DNA of 64,000 nt from Candidatus Accumulibacter propinquus (lineage in GTDB: Bacteria; Pseudomonadota; Gammaproteobacteria; Burkholderiales; Rhodocyclaceae), in the NCBI GenBank assembly GCA_016714935.1, contig JADKBU010000031.1, positions 1-64,000 of the forward strand. Reading direction: 5' to 3'. Under the pieces are notes generated by a model. That model was not told the DNA's origin, did not search any database, and saw nothing but the letters and a program-made list of their open reading frames with translations. Below are positions 26,442 through 34,466 of the stretch, in pieces. The translations under genes were made by a program, and so were the position numbers. Numbering within the stretch: the first letter of the stretch is position 1; the number at the start of each line of letters is the position of its first letter.

Positions 26442-26896
26442 GGCAATACCTGGTCGTCAAGCGGTTGGTGCATGCAAGTCGCCGATGCCGGGCACAACTG
26501 GCGGAATTCGGCGGTATCGGCAATCCCCGGCGGTACAAGCTGACGGGCACTCCGCACAAAACCGCGGGCGGCAAAAAACTCCTGCGCGGTGGTGGTCAGT
26601 AGAAAGATTTGCCTTTGCCGCCTGGCGCGCGTGCGTTGTTGCAGCGCTTCGAGCAACCGACTGGCCAGTCCGCGTTGTCGGTAGCCGGGGAGAACCGCCA
26701 GCGAGCGCAGCAATACGGTATCGCCGCAGACCTCCAGTCCAGCCGTAGCGATCAGTCGTCCCTCGGCACGGCAGACCAGAAATTCTGCGAGTTTGTCGGC
26801 GGTGACGTCGCCATGCGGCAGTCCGCATTCTTGCAGGAGCGCGAGCAGTTCAGGCAGATCGTCTACCGCAGGCTCGGTCAGCAGCCATTGACTCAT
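26438..26896 (-). CDS. ArsN2-like GNAT acetyltransferase
   Basis: The 152-residue protein contains the GNAT acetyl-CoA loop LRSLAVLPGYRQRGLASRLLEALQQR (residues about 68-93) followed by FLLTTTAQEFFAARGFVRSARQLVPPGIADTAEFRQLCPASATCMHQPL. The TAEF-(R/S)QLCPASA element is characteristic of ArsN2-type acetyltransferases, which detoxify arsenic herbicide derivatives and are often annotated as arsenic-resistance acetyltransferases. It overlaps the neighbouring genes by four bases at each end. An arsC gene lies 5 kb away but is not in the same unit. Confidence 0.8.
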   Translation of the reverse strand: MSQWLLTEPAVDDLPELLALLQECGLPHGDVTADKLAEFLVCRAEGRLIATAGLEVCGDTVLLRSLAVLPGYRQRGLASRLLEALQQRTRARRQRQIFLLTTTAQEFFAARGFVRSARQLVPPGIADTAEFRQLCPASATCMHQPLDDQVLP

Positions 26897-27299
26897 TCCT
26901 GTACCACTTGCCGGAGGCGCTGTGCGGGCGCGGGCAGCCAGTGCACCTTGTTGCGCAGGGGTTCCGGCTGCAGTGTCACGTGGGTGATGCCCTGATCAGC
27001 GAGTGTGTGCCGACTGGCGGCGAGTATGGTCGGCCACTGTTCGAGCGATTCGACGATCAGATGCGCCGACAAGGCAATCCGCCGAGAAGACAGGGTCCAG
27101 ATATGCAGGCCGTGCACCGAGGCGACGCCAGCGATCCCGACCAGAAGCCGGTCAACTCTTCGACGGCGGCAATGGCGAGCGTCAGCAGCAAGGCCCAGAT
27201 CAGTCGTGGACCGGCATCAGCGTGGTGATGATGCGCCTGCGCGCCATGCTCGTGGCCGGCATGCTGGCGCTCGTCATGATCATGTTGATGGTCGCTCAT
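26893..27299 (-). pseudogene. CDF-family cation efflux gene with its transmembrane middle deleted
   Basis: The first frame encodes a histidine-rich N-terminus (MSDHQHDHDE, then AHHHHADAG) and TM1 ending EELTGFWSGSLA, as in CzcD/ZitB proteins. In the next frame the sequence jumps straight to GVASVHGLHIWTLSSRR, the C-terminal cytoplasmic domain, without TM2-TM6 and its Asp/His metal site. About 190 residues of a normal 300-residue CDF protein are missing. The joint falls at TCGCTGGCG (minus strand, near 27126-27134), which fits both partner sequences, so a short direct repeat probably mediated the deletion. The gene would have formed the head of the operon with ArsN2-like and dtd. No zinc or cobalt efflux function can remain. 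Confidence 0.85.
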
Positions 27300-27461
27300 G
27301 ACGGGTATTTTAACCGACATCAATGACTGCTCGTCCGTCCCATCAGTTAGCGCCTCAACACGGCTCAGCTGGCCGCGCCAACGCCGGTCGACCGTGCGTG
27401 CAGGCTTAAGACCAGGCTAATCTTTTTCCGCTAAAATATCGGCTTACCCCCAAGGATGCCG

Positions 27462-29348
27462 ATGAGCCCATTGCCTTCTCGCGACAGTATCAACCGTTTC
27501 TTCGTTCTTTCCGGACTGTGGGTGACCCTGCACGTCAGCGTGTTTACCACCCAGCAGGCCTACAGCACCCTTGCGGTGGCGCTGTGGACGCTGGCAACCA
27601 CGGTCAGTTACGCGTTCCTCTACCTGCTGCCGGCACTGCTCCCCGGCTATCTGCTGTACGGATTCCTGGCCCGGCGTGCTGCGAGCCGTGGCGGGGTGGT
27701 CGCGTTGGCGATCTTGCTGATCGGCCTGACCGGGATGGTTCAGGTACTGCTGTTCGCCGACCGGGTAATCTACGGCATGTACGGATTTCACATCAACGGC
27801 TTTGTCCTCGATCTGGTGTTCACCCCGGGCGGGATCGCTTCGCTGGGGGCAAGTCGCAGCACTGAACTGACCGCCACCCTGGTGGTCATCGCCCTCCTGG
27901 CACTGCAGGTGGCCACCTACTACTGGGCGACGCGACGCACCGCGGGTCGGCGTCCCAGGCAGTGGATGCCGCGCGCGCGCTGGTTGCTGCTGGCGGTCCT
28001 GAGTTTTGCGGTTGGCGAGCGGGTGGCCTATGGTTTCAGTGCAGCCGCCAACTACCAGCCCATCCTTTTTGCCAGCGAGCGCTACCCGCTGTACCTGCCC
28101 ACCACCTTCCGCAAACTGGCCTCGCGCCTGGGCGTGAGCGTTGCTTCCGAAGCCGCGGACGGCTTGCATGTCAAGCACAGCGTGCTCAACTATCCACTGG
28201 TGCCGCTACGTGTCGAGCCGCCTGCGCGTCCGCTCAATATCGTCTGGCTGGCTGTCGAGTCGCTGCGCTACGACATGCTTGACCGCACGATCATGCCGCA
28301 ACTTTGGGATTTTTCCGAACATGCCCTGCGCCTCGAGCAGCACTACAGTGGTGGCAACACCACCCAGATGGGCATTTTCTCGATGTTCTACGGCTTGTAC
28401 GGCAACTACTGGTTTCCGATGCAGGCCGCGCGCCGACCCCCCCTGCTGATGGACGTATTGCAGCAACAGAACTACCAGTTCAGTCTGCATACCAGCCAGA
28501 GTTTCACCTATCCTCCGTTCCAGGAAACCGTTTTTGCCCGGATGAACCCGGCCGACATGCACGCCCTGTCCGAGGGGCCACCCCCCTGGCAGCGCGACCG
28601 GCAGAACATCGACGACATCCTGAAGTTCATCGACAGTCGTGATCAATCCAGGCCGTTCATGACCTACATGTTCTTTGAGGGTACCCATGCCAATTACACT
28701 TTCCCGCCGGAAAGTGTCATCGCCCGACCGTATCTTGAGGACTTCAACTATCTCTCGGCTGATTTCTCCAAGCAGATGGTGCCGATCAAGAACCGCTACA
28801 TCAACGCTGCCCACCACGTCGACCAGCAGATCGGACGCATCATCGCCCATCTGCGGACAAGGAAGCTGCTCGACGATACGATCGTCATCGTGCTTGGCGA
28901 TCACGGCGAGGAATTCATGGAACGTGATCGCTGGGGACACGCGGCGGACTTCAATCGCTTTCAGACCAGTACGGCGGCGGTCCTCTGGGTTCCGGGACAG
29001 AACGCGCGCCGGATCAGCGGCATCAGCAGTCATCTTGACCTTCCGGCGACGCTGATGCCGCTGCTCGGGGTGCAGAACCCGCCGGCGGATTACTCGCTCG
29101 GGCTGAATCTGCTCGCGGCAGACTTTCATCGTGACTACGCGGTTGCCGCAGGCTGGAACAGCATTGCCTACCTCGGCGAGAAATTCAAGATCTCGTTCCC
29201 GGTCAACGCTTCCGGGGTCGTCCGAGTTCAGGTACTGGATGACGACGATCGCCCGGTCAGCGATCGCGACCAAGCCAAGAGCGAGATCCGTCCGGCCATG
29301 GTCGAGATGATGAACAACCTGACGCGCTTCAGTCGTCCGAAGGGTTGA
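27462..29348 (+). CDS. YejM/PbgA-like inner-membrane sulfatase-family protein
   Basis: About 628 residues from the ATG at 27462, which I prefer to 27456 because AAGGA lies five bases upstream of it. Five N-terminal membrane segments (residues up to about 200) are followed by a periplasmic alkaline-phosphatase-like domain: IVWLAVESLRYDML, HYSGGNTTQMGIFSMFYGLYGNYW, then VIVLGDHGEEF and the RWGHAADFNRFQTSTAAVLW stretch. This is the DUF3413 plus sulfatase arrangement of YejM, which in enterobacteria senses lipid A or cardiolipin and controls lipopolysaccharide levels. The acidic/His metal ligands appear present, so enzymatic activity is possible. It is followed by a RatA-like gene after 12 bases. 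Confidence 0.85.
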   Translation: MSPLPSRDSINRFFVLSGLWVTLHVSVFTTQQAYSTLAVALWTLATTVSYAFLYLLPALLPGYLLYGFLARRAASRGGVVALAILLIGLTGMVQVLLFADRVIYGMYGFHINGFVLDLVFTPGGIASLGASRSTELTATLVVIALLALQVATYYWATRRTAGRRPRQWMPRARWLLLAVLSFAVGERVAYGFSAAANYQPILFASERYPLYLPTTFRKLASRLGVSVASEAADGLHVKHSVLNYPLVPLRVEPPARPLNIVWLAVESLRYDMLDRTIMPQLWDFSEHALRLEQHYSGGNTTQMGIFSMFYGLYGNYWFPMQAARRPPLLMDVLQQQNYQFSLHTSQSFTYPPFQETVFARMNPADMHALSEGPPPWQRDRQNIDDILKFIDSRDQSRPFMTYMFFEGTHANYTFPPESVIARPYLEDFNYLSADFSKQMVPIKNRYINAAHHVDQQIGRIIAHLRTRKLLDDTIVIVLGDHGEEFMERDRWGHAADFNRFQTSTAAVLWVPGQNARRISGISSHLDLPATLMPLLGVQNPPADYSLGLNLLAADFHRDYAVAAGWNSIAYLGEKFKISFPVNASGVVRVQVLDDDDRPVSDRDQAKSEIRPAMVEMMNNLTRFSRPKG

Positions 29349-29360
29349 GCCGCAAGCGGC

Positions 29361-29855
29361 ATGGCAACCCATCGTGAGAACCGTGCCATTGCGCTATCTT
29401 CGGAGTGGCTGTTCGATATCGTTGCGGATGTCGAACGCTATCCGGAATTCCTGCCGCTGGTCCGCGAAGCGCGGATCCTCAACCGTTACGCGGAGGCGTA
29501 CGAAACCGAGCAGAGCCTGGTTCTCGGTCTGCTGACACATCGCTTCCGGACGCGCACCGAACTCAAGCGTCCACGTGCCATCGTCGTCACCTCGGCGGAT
29601 CGTTCTTTTTGCCGGTTCGACATCCGCTGGACTTTCTCGGAGCGCCACGACGAGCACTGTCAGGTCGACTTTGCGCTTGACTGCACGACGCGCTCGCTCT
29701 TTCTCATGCCGGTCATCGAGCTCCTGGTCATGCCCATGGCAACCAGCATGGTGGCTGCCTTCGAGGCGAGAGCGTACGCGCTGGCTGCCGACGCCGGCGC
29801 TGCGGCAGGGCGGCGGGTGCCGAACCGGGCCGAGGAGGATCCGAGAGATCCTTGA
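29361..29855 (+). CDS. RatA/Coq10-family START-domain protein
   Basis: The 164-residue protein begins with MATHRENRAIALSSEWLFDIVADVERYPEFLPLVREARIL, the exact opening of the RatA/Coq10 (polyketide cyclase SRPBCC) family, and contains CQVDFALDCTTRSLFLMPVI in the second half. In mitochondria Coq10 binds coenzyme Q; E. coli RatA was described as a toxin acting on ribosome association, a role that is disputed. smpB, the usual divergent partner, is not here. The C-terminal 20 residues are extra and rich in Arg and Pro. The stop overlaps the upstream end of an extended glnS frame, but the real glnS start lies 117 bases later. Confidence 0.85.
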   Translation: MATHRENRAIALSSEWLFDIVADVERYPEFLPLVREARILNRYAEAYETEQSLVLGLLTHRFRTRTELKRPRAIVVTSADRSFCRFDIRWTFSERHDEHCQVDFALDCTTRSLFLMPVIELLVMPMATSMVAAFEARAYALAADAGAAAGRRVPNRAEEDPRDP

Positions 29856-29971
29856 AGACAGGCGCCAGAACGCGCGTGCACTGCGCTCAGTGGGCTGCCG
29901 GGCAGGATTTCTCGCAGTCCTGCAGGCATCGCCGGTTAAAATGCGAGGCTTCTCGAATCAAGGACTGCACC

Positions 29972-31819
29972 GTGAGCCAGGAGCCCAAAAGCAACGAGGC
30001 AAGTTCATCCGCACTTGCCAGTACCAACTTCATCCGCAACATCATCGAAGCCGATCTGGCCGCCGCCAGGCATGCGTCGCGCAGATGGTCGGGTCGCCCC
30101 GGCCCGGCTGCACAACAGCTCGCGGGTCCGCCCGATCCGGCGCAGATCCGCACACGTTTTCCACCTGAGCCCAACGGCTACCTGCATTTCGGACATGCCA
30201 AGTCGATCTGCCTCAACTTTGGACTGGCCCAGGATTACGGCGGCCGCTGTCACCTTCGTTTCGACGACACCAATCCGGAAAAGGAAGAGCAGGAATACGT
30301 CGATTCGATCGTCGATTCGGTGCGCTGGCTCGGTTTTTCCTGGACCGAGCCGGCATCGGCGGAGTCATCGGATGGCGAGTGCAACCTCTACTTCGCGTCC
30401 AACTACTTCGACTGGATGGTCGAGTTCGCCGAATACCTGATCGCCAGTGGCCATGCTTATGTCGATAGTCACAGCGCCGAGGAAATGCGTGCCAGCCGCG
30501 GCACACTCACCGAAGCCGGCACCGACTCTCCGTTTCGCGAGCGCAGCGTGGAGGAGAGCATGGATCTCTTCAAGCGCATGCAAAAGGGTGAGTTTCCGGA
30601 CGGCGCGCACGTTCTGCGCGCGCGCATCGACATGGCAGCGGCGAACATCAATCTTCGTGATCCGGCGATCTATCGAATCCGTCATGCCAGTCATCACAAT
30701 ACCGGCGACAGATGGTGCGTTTATCCGATGTACACCTACGCCCACCCGATCGAGGACGCGCTCGAGAACATCACGCACTCGATCTGTACGCTCGAATTTG
30801 CCGACCAGCGCCCTTTCTACGACTGGCTGCTCGAGCGCCTGGCCGAGGGCGGTCTGCTGCAGCGCCCGCTGCCGCAGCAGATCGAGTTCTCGCGCCTGAA
30901 CCTGACCTACATCGTCCTCTCGAAGCGCAAGCTGATCCAGCTCGTCGAGGAGAAGCACGTCGACGGTTGGGATGACCCGCGTTTGCCGACGCTCGTCGGT
31001 GCTCGCCGACGCGGCTACCCTGCCGAAGGTTTTCGCCTTTTTGCCGAGCGCATCGGTGCTTCCCGTTCAGAATCCCTGATCGAGTACACGCAACTTGAAG
31101 ACACCATGCGCGAGGTGCTCAATGAATCGGCCGAGCGCCGTGTTGCCGTGCTCGACCCACTCCGGCTGATTATCGACAACTACCCGCCGGACCAGCGCGA
31201 AGCGGCCTTTGCTCCGAACCATCCGCTGAAGCCCGAACTAGGCAAGCGGGCGATGCCATTTGGTCGGGAACTGTGGATCGAGCGCGAGGACTTCATGGTG
31301 CAGCCCAGCAAGGGCTACCACCGCCTCTATCCCGGCAACATGGCTCGCCTGCGCTATGGCTACGTCGTCAAATGCACGGGCTACGACTGCGATGCCAGCG
31401 GCGCCGTCATGGCCGTGCACTGCGACTACCTGCCGGACTCGAAGAGTGGCACCAGCGGCGCCGACACGTACAAGGTGAAGGGCAATCTACACTGGGTTGC
31501 GGTGGCGGAGGCCTATCTGGCCGAGGTTCGTCTCTACGACCGACTGTTCGCCGTTCCTTCGCCCGGCGCGCGGCGTGAAGGCGATGCCGAGGATCTCGAA
31601 CGCGATTTCCGCGACGACATCAACCCGAACAGCATTCGGGTCATCAAGGCCTGGCTCGAGCCCGCACTGAAGCATGCCAGGGCCGAGGAGCGTTTTCAGT
31701 TCGAACGGCACGGCTACTTCGTTGCCGACCGCGTCGATTCGCAGCCCGGTGCGCCGGTATTCAACCGGACGGTGACGCTCAAGGATTCGTGGTCGGCCAA
31801 GCCCGGCCGACAGCGCTGA
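29972..31819 (+). CDS. glnS: Glutamine-tRNA ligase
   Basis: The 615-residue enzyme begins at GTG 29972, where AAGGA lies seven bases upstream; the longer frame upstream has no similarity. After a short leader, NFIRNIIEADL leads into the class I core with RFPPEPNGYLHFGHAKSICLNFGLAQ (HIGH variant HFGH), RFDDTNPEKEEQEYVDSI and the KMSKS variant VLSKRKL. The anticodon-binding beta barrels fill the C-terminal half, ending near HGYFVADRVDSQPGAPVFNRTVTLKD. Length and motif order agree with E. coli GlnS (554) plus an extended N-terminus and insert. It aminoacylates tRNA-Gln. Confidence 0.95.
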   Translation: MSQEPKSNEASSSALASTNFIRNIIEADLAAARHASRRWSGRPGPAAQQLAGPPDPAQIRTRFPPEPNGYLHFGHAKSICLNFGLAQDYGGRCHLRFDDTNPEKEEQEYVDSIVDSVRWLGFSWTEPASAESSDGECNLYFASNYFDWMVEFAEYLIASGHAYVDSHSAEEMRASRGTLTEAGTDSPFRERSVEESMDLFKRMQKGEFPDGAHVLRARIDMAAANINLRDPAIYRIRHASHHNTGDRWCVYPMYTYAHPIEDALENITHSICTLEFADQRPFYDWLLERLAEGGLLQRPLPQQIEFSRLNLTYIVLSKRKLIQLVEEKHVDGWDDPRLPTLVGARRRGYPAEGFRLFAERIGASRSESLIEYTQLEDTMREVLNESAERRVAVLDPLRLIIDNYPPDQREAAFAPNHPLKPELGKRAMPFGRELWIEREDFMVQPSKGYHRLYPGNMARLRYGYVVKCTGYDCDASGAVMAVHCDYLPDSKSGTSGADTYKVKGNLHWVAVAEAYLAEVRLYDRLFAVPSPGARREGDAEDLERDFRDDINPNSIRVIKAWLEPALKHARAEERFQFERHGYFVADRVDSQPGAPVFNRTVTLKDSWSAKPGRQR

Positions 31820-31841
31820 GTCTACTGACCTACGGCTGTCG

Positions 31842-32225
31842 CTACCGGTCGACTCCGACAGAGATGCTTCCCTGCAGCAACTCCAGTACCTTCTCCGGCG
31901 GCCGTCCGAGAACGGCCCGGTCGCCGCGCACGACGATCGGGCGCTCGATCAGGATCGGATGCGCAAGCAGTGCATCCAGCCATTGCTCGTCGTCCAGGGT
32001 ACGCGCCGCGTAGTGTTCCTTGAATACCAGCTCGCCGCGGCGCACGAGTTCGCCTGGCCGCATGCCGAGCAGGCGTAGCAAGCGGCGCAGTTCTTCCCGG
32101 TCCGGAGGCGTCTTCAGGTAGTCGATGACCTCGGCCACGATGCCGTTGTCGGCGATCAACTGGCAGGCCGCGCGGCTCTTCGAACAACGCGGGTGGTGAT
32201 AGATGCGTACAGGCGGTTCGTTCAT
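31842..32225 (-). CDS. arsC: Arsenate reductase, glutaredoxin-type ArsC
   Basis: The 127-residue protein has the active-site HPRCSKSRAACQ with the catalytic cysteine at residue 14, followed by the glutaredoxin-like fold and the LLQGSISVG C-terminus. It reduces arsenate to arsenite using glutathione and glutaredoxin; members also serve as Spx/ArsC-type housekeeping reductases. Conserved residues RPIVVRGDRAVLGRPPEKVLELL match the family. No arsB or arsR lies next to it. Confidence 0.92.
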   Translation of the reverse strand: MNEPPVRIYHHPRCSKSRAACQLIADNGIVAEVIDYLKTPPDREELRRLLRLLGMRPGELVRRGELVFKEHYAARTLDDEQWLDALLAHPILIERPIVVRGDRAVLGRPPEKVLELLQGSISVGVDR

Positions 32226-32286
32226 CGCTGATCCTCGTCGAAGTCACGCTCGGAAAAACAGTGGCCACCGCTGGCCGGCGACGGCT

Positions 32287-32898
32287 CTAGCGCCACAAGC
32301 TCAGCGGCGGATCGGCCACGATGGCGCGCACGATGTCGCTGCGCGAAACGAAGCCGACCAGGGCACCGGTTTCGTTGATGATCGGTACGCCATCGACCTG
32401 GTGTTCGAGCAGGACATGTGCGATGCGCCGGATGTCGGTAATCGGGTGCGCACAGACCACCGGTGTGCTCATGACATCAGCGACCTTGCGGGCCAGGACA
32501 TCGCGGACGCGGCCCGCGTCGACGTTGAGCACGGTCAGCAAGTCCCGTTCGCTGACGATGCCAACCAGGCGGTAGCCGGGGTCGAGGACCGGCGCCTGGT
32601 GAGTACGCTGTTCGAGCAGGACTTGCCACGCGTGTTCTACGGCGTCTTCGCTCGACACCGAAATGACCTGCCGCTGCATGATCTGGTAGGCATGGTAGAG
32701 GGGGCCGCGATCATGGTCCGCTCGCAGCATCTCCCGGTAGGCGCTCACCGCCTGCGCGGCGGGCGCGTTCAGCGTGGTGCGCTGGTCTTCTCCGGCGACC
32801 GGACGCACGGCCGTGCTGCGGAAGATTCCGGCGACACCCTTCAGGCCTTCGAAAGTGCCACGGTAAATCGGTCCACCCATACCATAAACCGAAAACAC
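32287..32898 (-). CDS. CBS-domain pair protein
   Basis: The 203-residue protein has a non-CBS leader of about 65 residues (containing GMGGPIYRGTFEGLKGV), then two CBS domains: QIMQRQVISVSSEDAVEHAWQVL with APVLDPGYRLVGIVSERDLL, and DVMSTPVVCAHPITDIRRIAHVLLEHQVDGVPIINETGALVGFVSRSDIVRAI. CBS pairs bind adenosyl nucleotides and regulate partners. The leader could be the output region. No partner enzyme is evident in the neighbourhood. Confidence 0.85.
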   Translation of the reverse strand: MFSVYGMGGPIYRGTFEGLKGVAGIFRSTAVRPVAGEDQRTTLNAPAAQAVSAYREMLRADHDRGPLYHAYQIMQRQVISVSSEDAVEHAWQVLLEQRTHQAPVLDPGYRLVGIVSERDLLTVLNVDAGRVRDVLARKVADVMSTPVVCAHPITDIRRIAHVLLEHQVDGVPIINETGALVGFVSRSDIVRAIVADPPLSLWR

Positions 32899-32991
32899 GC
32901 TGTTCTCCTCGTCGGGTACTGCACCCTCGTCATCCGCTTACAAGCTGCGGCCCGCCGGAGCGGGCCGCAGCAATGACGATTGTAACCGCCT

Positions 32992-34143
32992 TTAACGAGA
33001 TTTGCGTGACGCGGCAATTCCCAGTAGGCCGATGGCGATGAGCAGCACGGCGGCCGGCTCAGGCACGAAGGTAATCATCGCATTGGCCAGCAGTCGGTGG
33101 CCCGCGGCCGTGGGATGGATGCCATCCCAGAAGAAATATTTGCCGCAGTCTACGGTGGGATCGAGCACCACAACCGAGCAGGCGTCGCTGGCATTACTCA
33201 GCCCATAGGCGCCGGGATGGGCCGCGACGTCGCTGATGAAGCCGTAGGCATCGAAGATGCGCACGCCCTCAGCGATGTCGTCATCAAGGGCCTGCAGCAG
33301 TGCCTGGTTCATCAGTTGCGACACCGTAGTTCCCAGCAGTCCCGCTCCCTGCGCCAGGATGGCCGGTGCGACACCCGCGTTCGGCGTGTTCCAGACGACG
33401 ATATTCTTCGCACCAGCCCACTCGAGCTGTTCGATGATGGTATCGAGATAACCGGCGTAGATTGCGGCACGCGACTGGATGCCGTCGAGCATCTGCAACA
33501 CGGTCTTGCCGCTGGCAAGGTCCTTGGCCGCCTCGGTAATGCTGTCACGCGCATCGTTTCCCCCACCGGCAACGACGTAGAGCGCATCTCCGGGTACCGG
33601 TAGCGAATGTGTCACGTAGGGGTTCAGAAATGCCGCCACCTGGGTCGACAGGCTCGGTGGAAAGACGCTACCGCTAGGGTCAACCGGTCCCATGCGTGCA
33701 CCGCCATAGGCATAGTTGGTGCCGAGCAGATTGGAAGCGACGGCGCTGAGGCCGAAGGCTGGGGCAAAGGTTTCCGCCCACACCGGACCGTTCGAGTAGC
33801 GGCCGCCGACAGGCGTGGCATAGGGGAGCGAGGGCACGAACGAATTGTCGGGCGTGGGCACGGGGGTGCGCAGCGTGCCTGGCGGCAGACCCAGTGGCGG
33901 ACCGATGACGTAGTCGAAAACAAAGGCGTTGTTGCCGGCATCGGAGAGGCTGTCGCCGAACAGGAACAGCTTGGAGTAGCCGGCCTGTGCCCCGGTGCCG
34001 CCGACGAGGCAGGCCAAGGTCAGCAGCCCCTGCAACAGTGGATGTTGCCAGCGCGGCTTGCTGGCGCGCGCGCCATCAGCCCGGCCGCTGTTTTCTGCGG
34101 TGACCCCGGCAGCCGTGCCGGGGTGACTCATCGTTTCATCCAT
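32992..34143 (-). CDS. SGNH/GDSL lipolytic hydrolase with PEP-CTERM sorting signal
   Basis: The 383-residue precursor has an N-terminal charged stretch, a hydrophobic signal (residues about 37-54), and a GDSL hydrolase domain: FLFGDSLSDAGNNAF with the nucleophile serine, GGGNDARDS (block III), and DGIHPTAAGHRLLA (block V with catalytic Asp and His). The C-terminus is VPEPAAVLLIAIGLLGIAASRKSR, a textbook PEP-CTERM signal: the VPEP box, a membrane span, then basic residues. The protein should be cleaved by an exosortase and exported, usually with exopolysaccharide biosynthesis. No exosortase is in view. AGGAGG lies eight bases before the ATG. The leader carries a sigma-54-like promoter and an intrinsic terminator. 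Confidence 0.92.
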   Translation of the reverse strand: MDETMSHPGTAAGVTAENSGRADGARASKPRWQHPLLQGLLTLACLVGGTGAQAGYSKLFLFGDSLSDAGNNAFVFDYVIGPPLGLPPGTLRTPVPTPDNSFVPSLPYATPVGGRYSNGPVWAETFAPAFGLSAVASNLLGTNYAYGGARMGPVDPSGSVFPPSLSTQVAAFLNPYVTHSLPVPGDALYVVAGGGNDARDSITEAAKDLASGKTVLQMLDGIQSRAAIYAGYLDTIIEQLEWAGAKNIVVWNTPNAGVAPAILAQGAGLLGTTVSQLMNQALLQALDDDIAEGVRIFDAYGFISDVAAHPGAYGLSNASDACSVVVLDPTVDCGKYFFWDGIHPTAAGHRLLANAMITFVPEPAAVLLIAIGLLGIAASRKSR

Positions 34144-34186
34144 TCCGTATTCCTCCTGTGGTCAGTAAGCGTTGGAAATCTGCAAC

Positions 34187-34218
34187 AAAAAATGGCCGGC
34201 TGCGTGACGCATCCGGCC
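34187..34218 (-). terminator. Intrinsic terminator in the leader of the PEP-CTERM gene
   Basis: On the minus strand, GGCCGG (34218-34213) and CCGGCC (34199-34194) enclose a second inner stem TGCG/CGCA with loop TCA, and T6 follows directly. It is as strong as any terminator in the window. It stands 44 bases before the ATG and about 250 bases after the end of the upstream efflux operon. Confidence 0.85.
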
Positions 34219-34276
34219 CCTATGCCTGCTTTTTCTGTGCAGCAGTGCAGCCAACGTTTTTCGTTCTTCACGATCA

Positions 34277-34292
34277 AGCACAAATCACGCCA
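34277..34292 (-). promoter_or_regulatory. Sigma-54-type (-24/-12) promoter candidate of the PEP-CTERM gene
   Basis: On the minus strand TGGCGTGATTTGTGCT carries GG and GC at the -24 and -12 positions with the required 10-base gap and agrees with the consensus TGGCACG-N4-TTGCW at most fixed positions. Transcription would start near 34266, upstream of the terminator hairpin. PEP-CTERM genes in floc-forming betaproteobacteria are known to be sigma-54 controlled. Confidence 0.55.
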
Positions 34293-34466
34293 AATTACCT
34301 AGGCTTCTGATTTGCAAGCCGTGTGACGTTCGCCAGGAGACGAACTGGGATGTGTGTGTAAAATTTTTCGACAGTTATTTTTTGACAGTTGACGCAGCGC
34401 GACCGGTATCGTCAAGCGGAGCGCCCGGCGGGATTCTTGTGCCGCAGCGATGGTTCCCAGGCCTTC

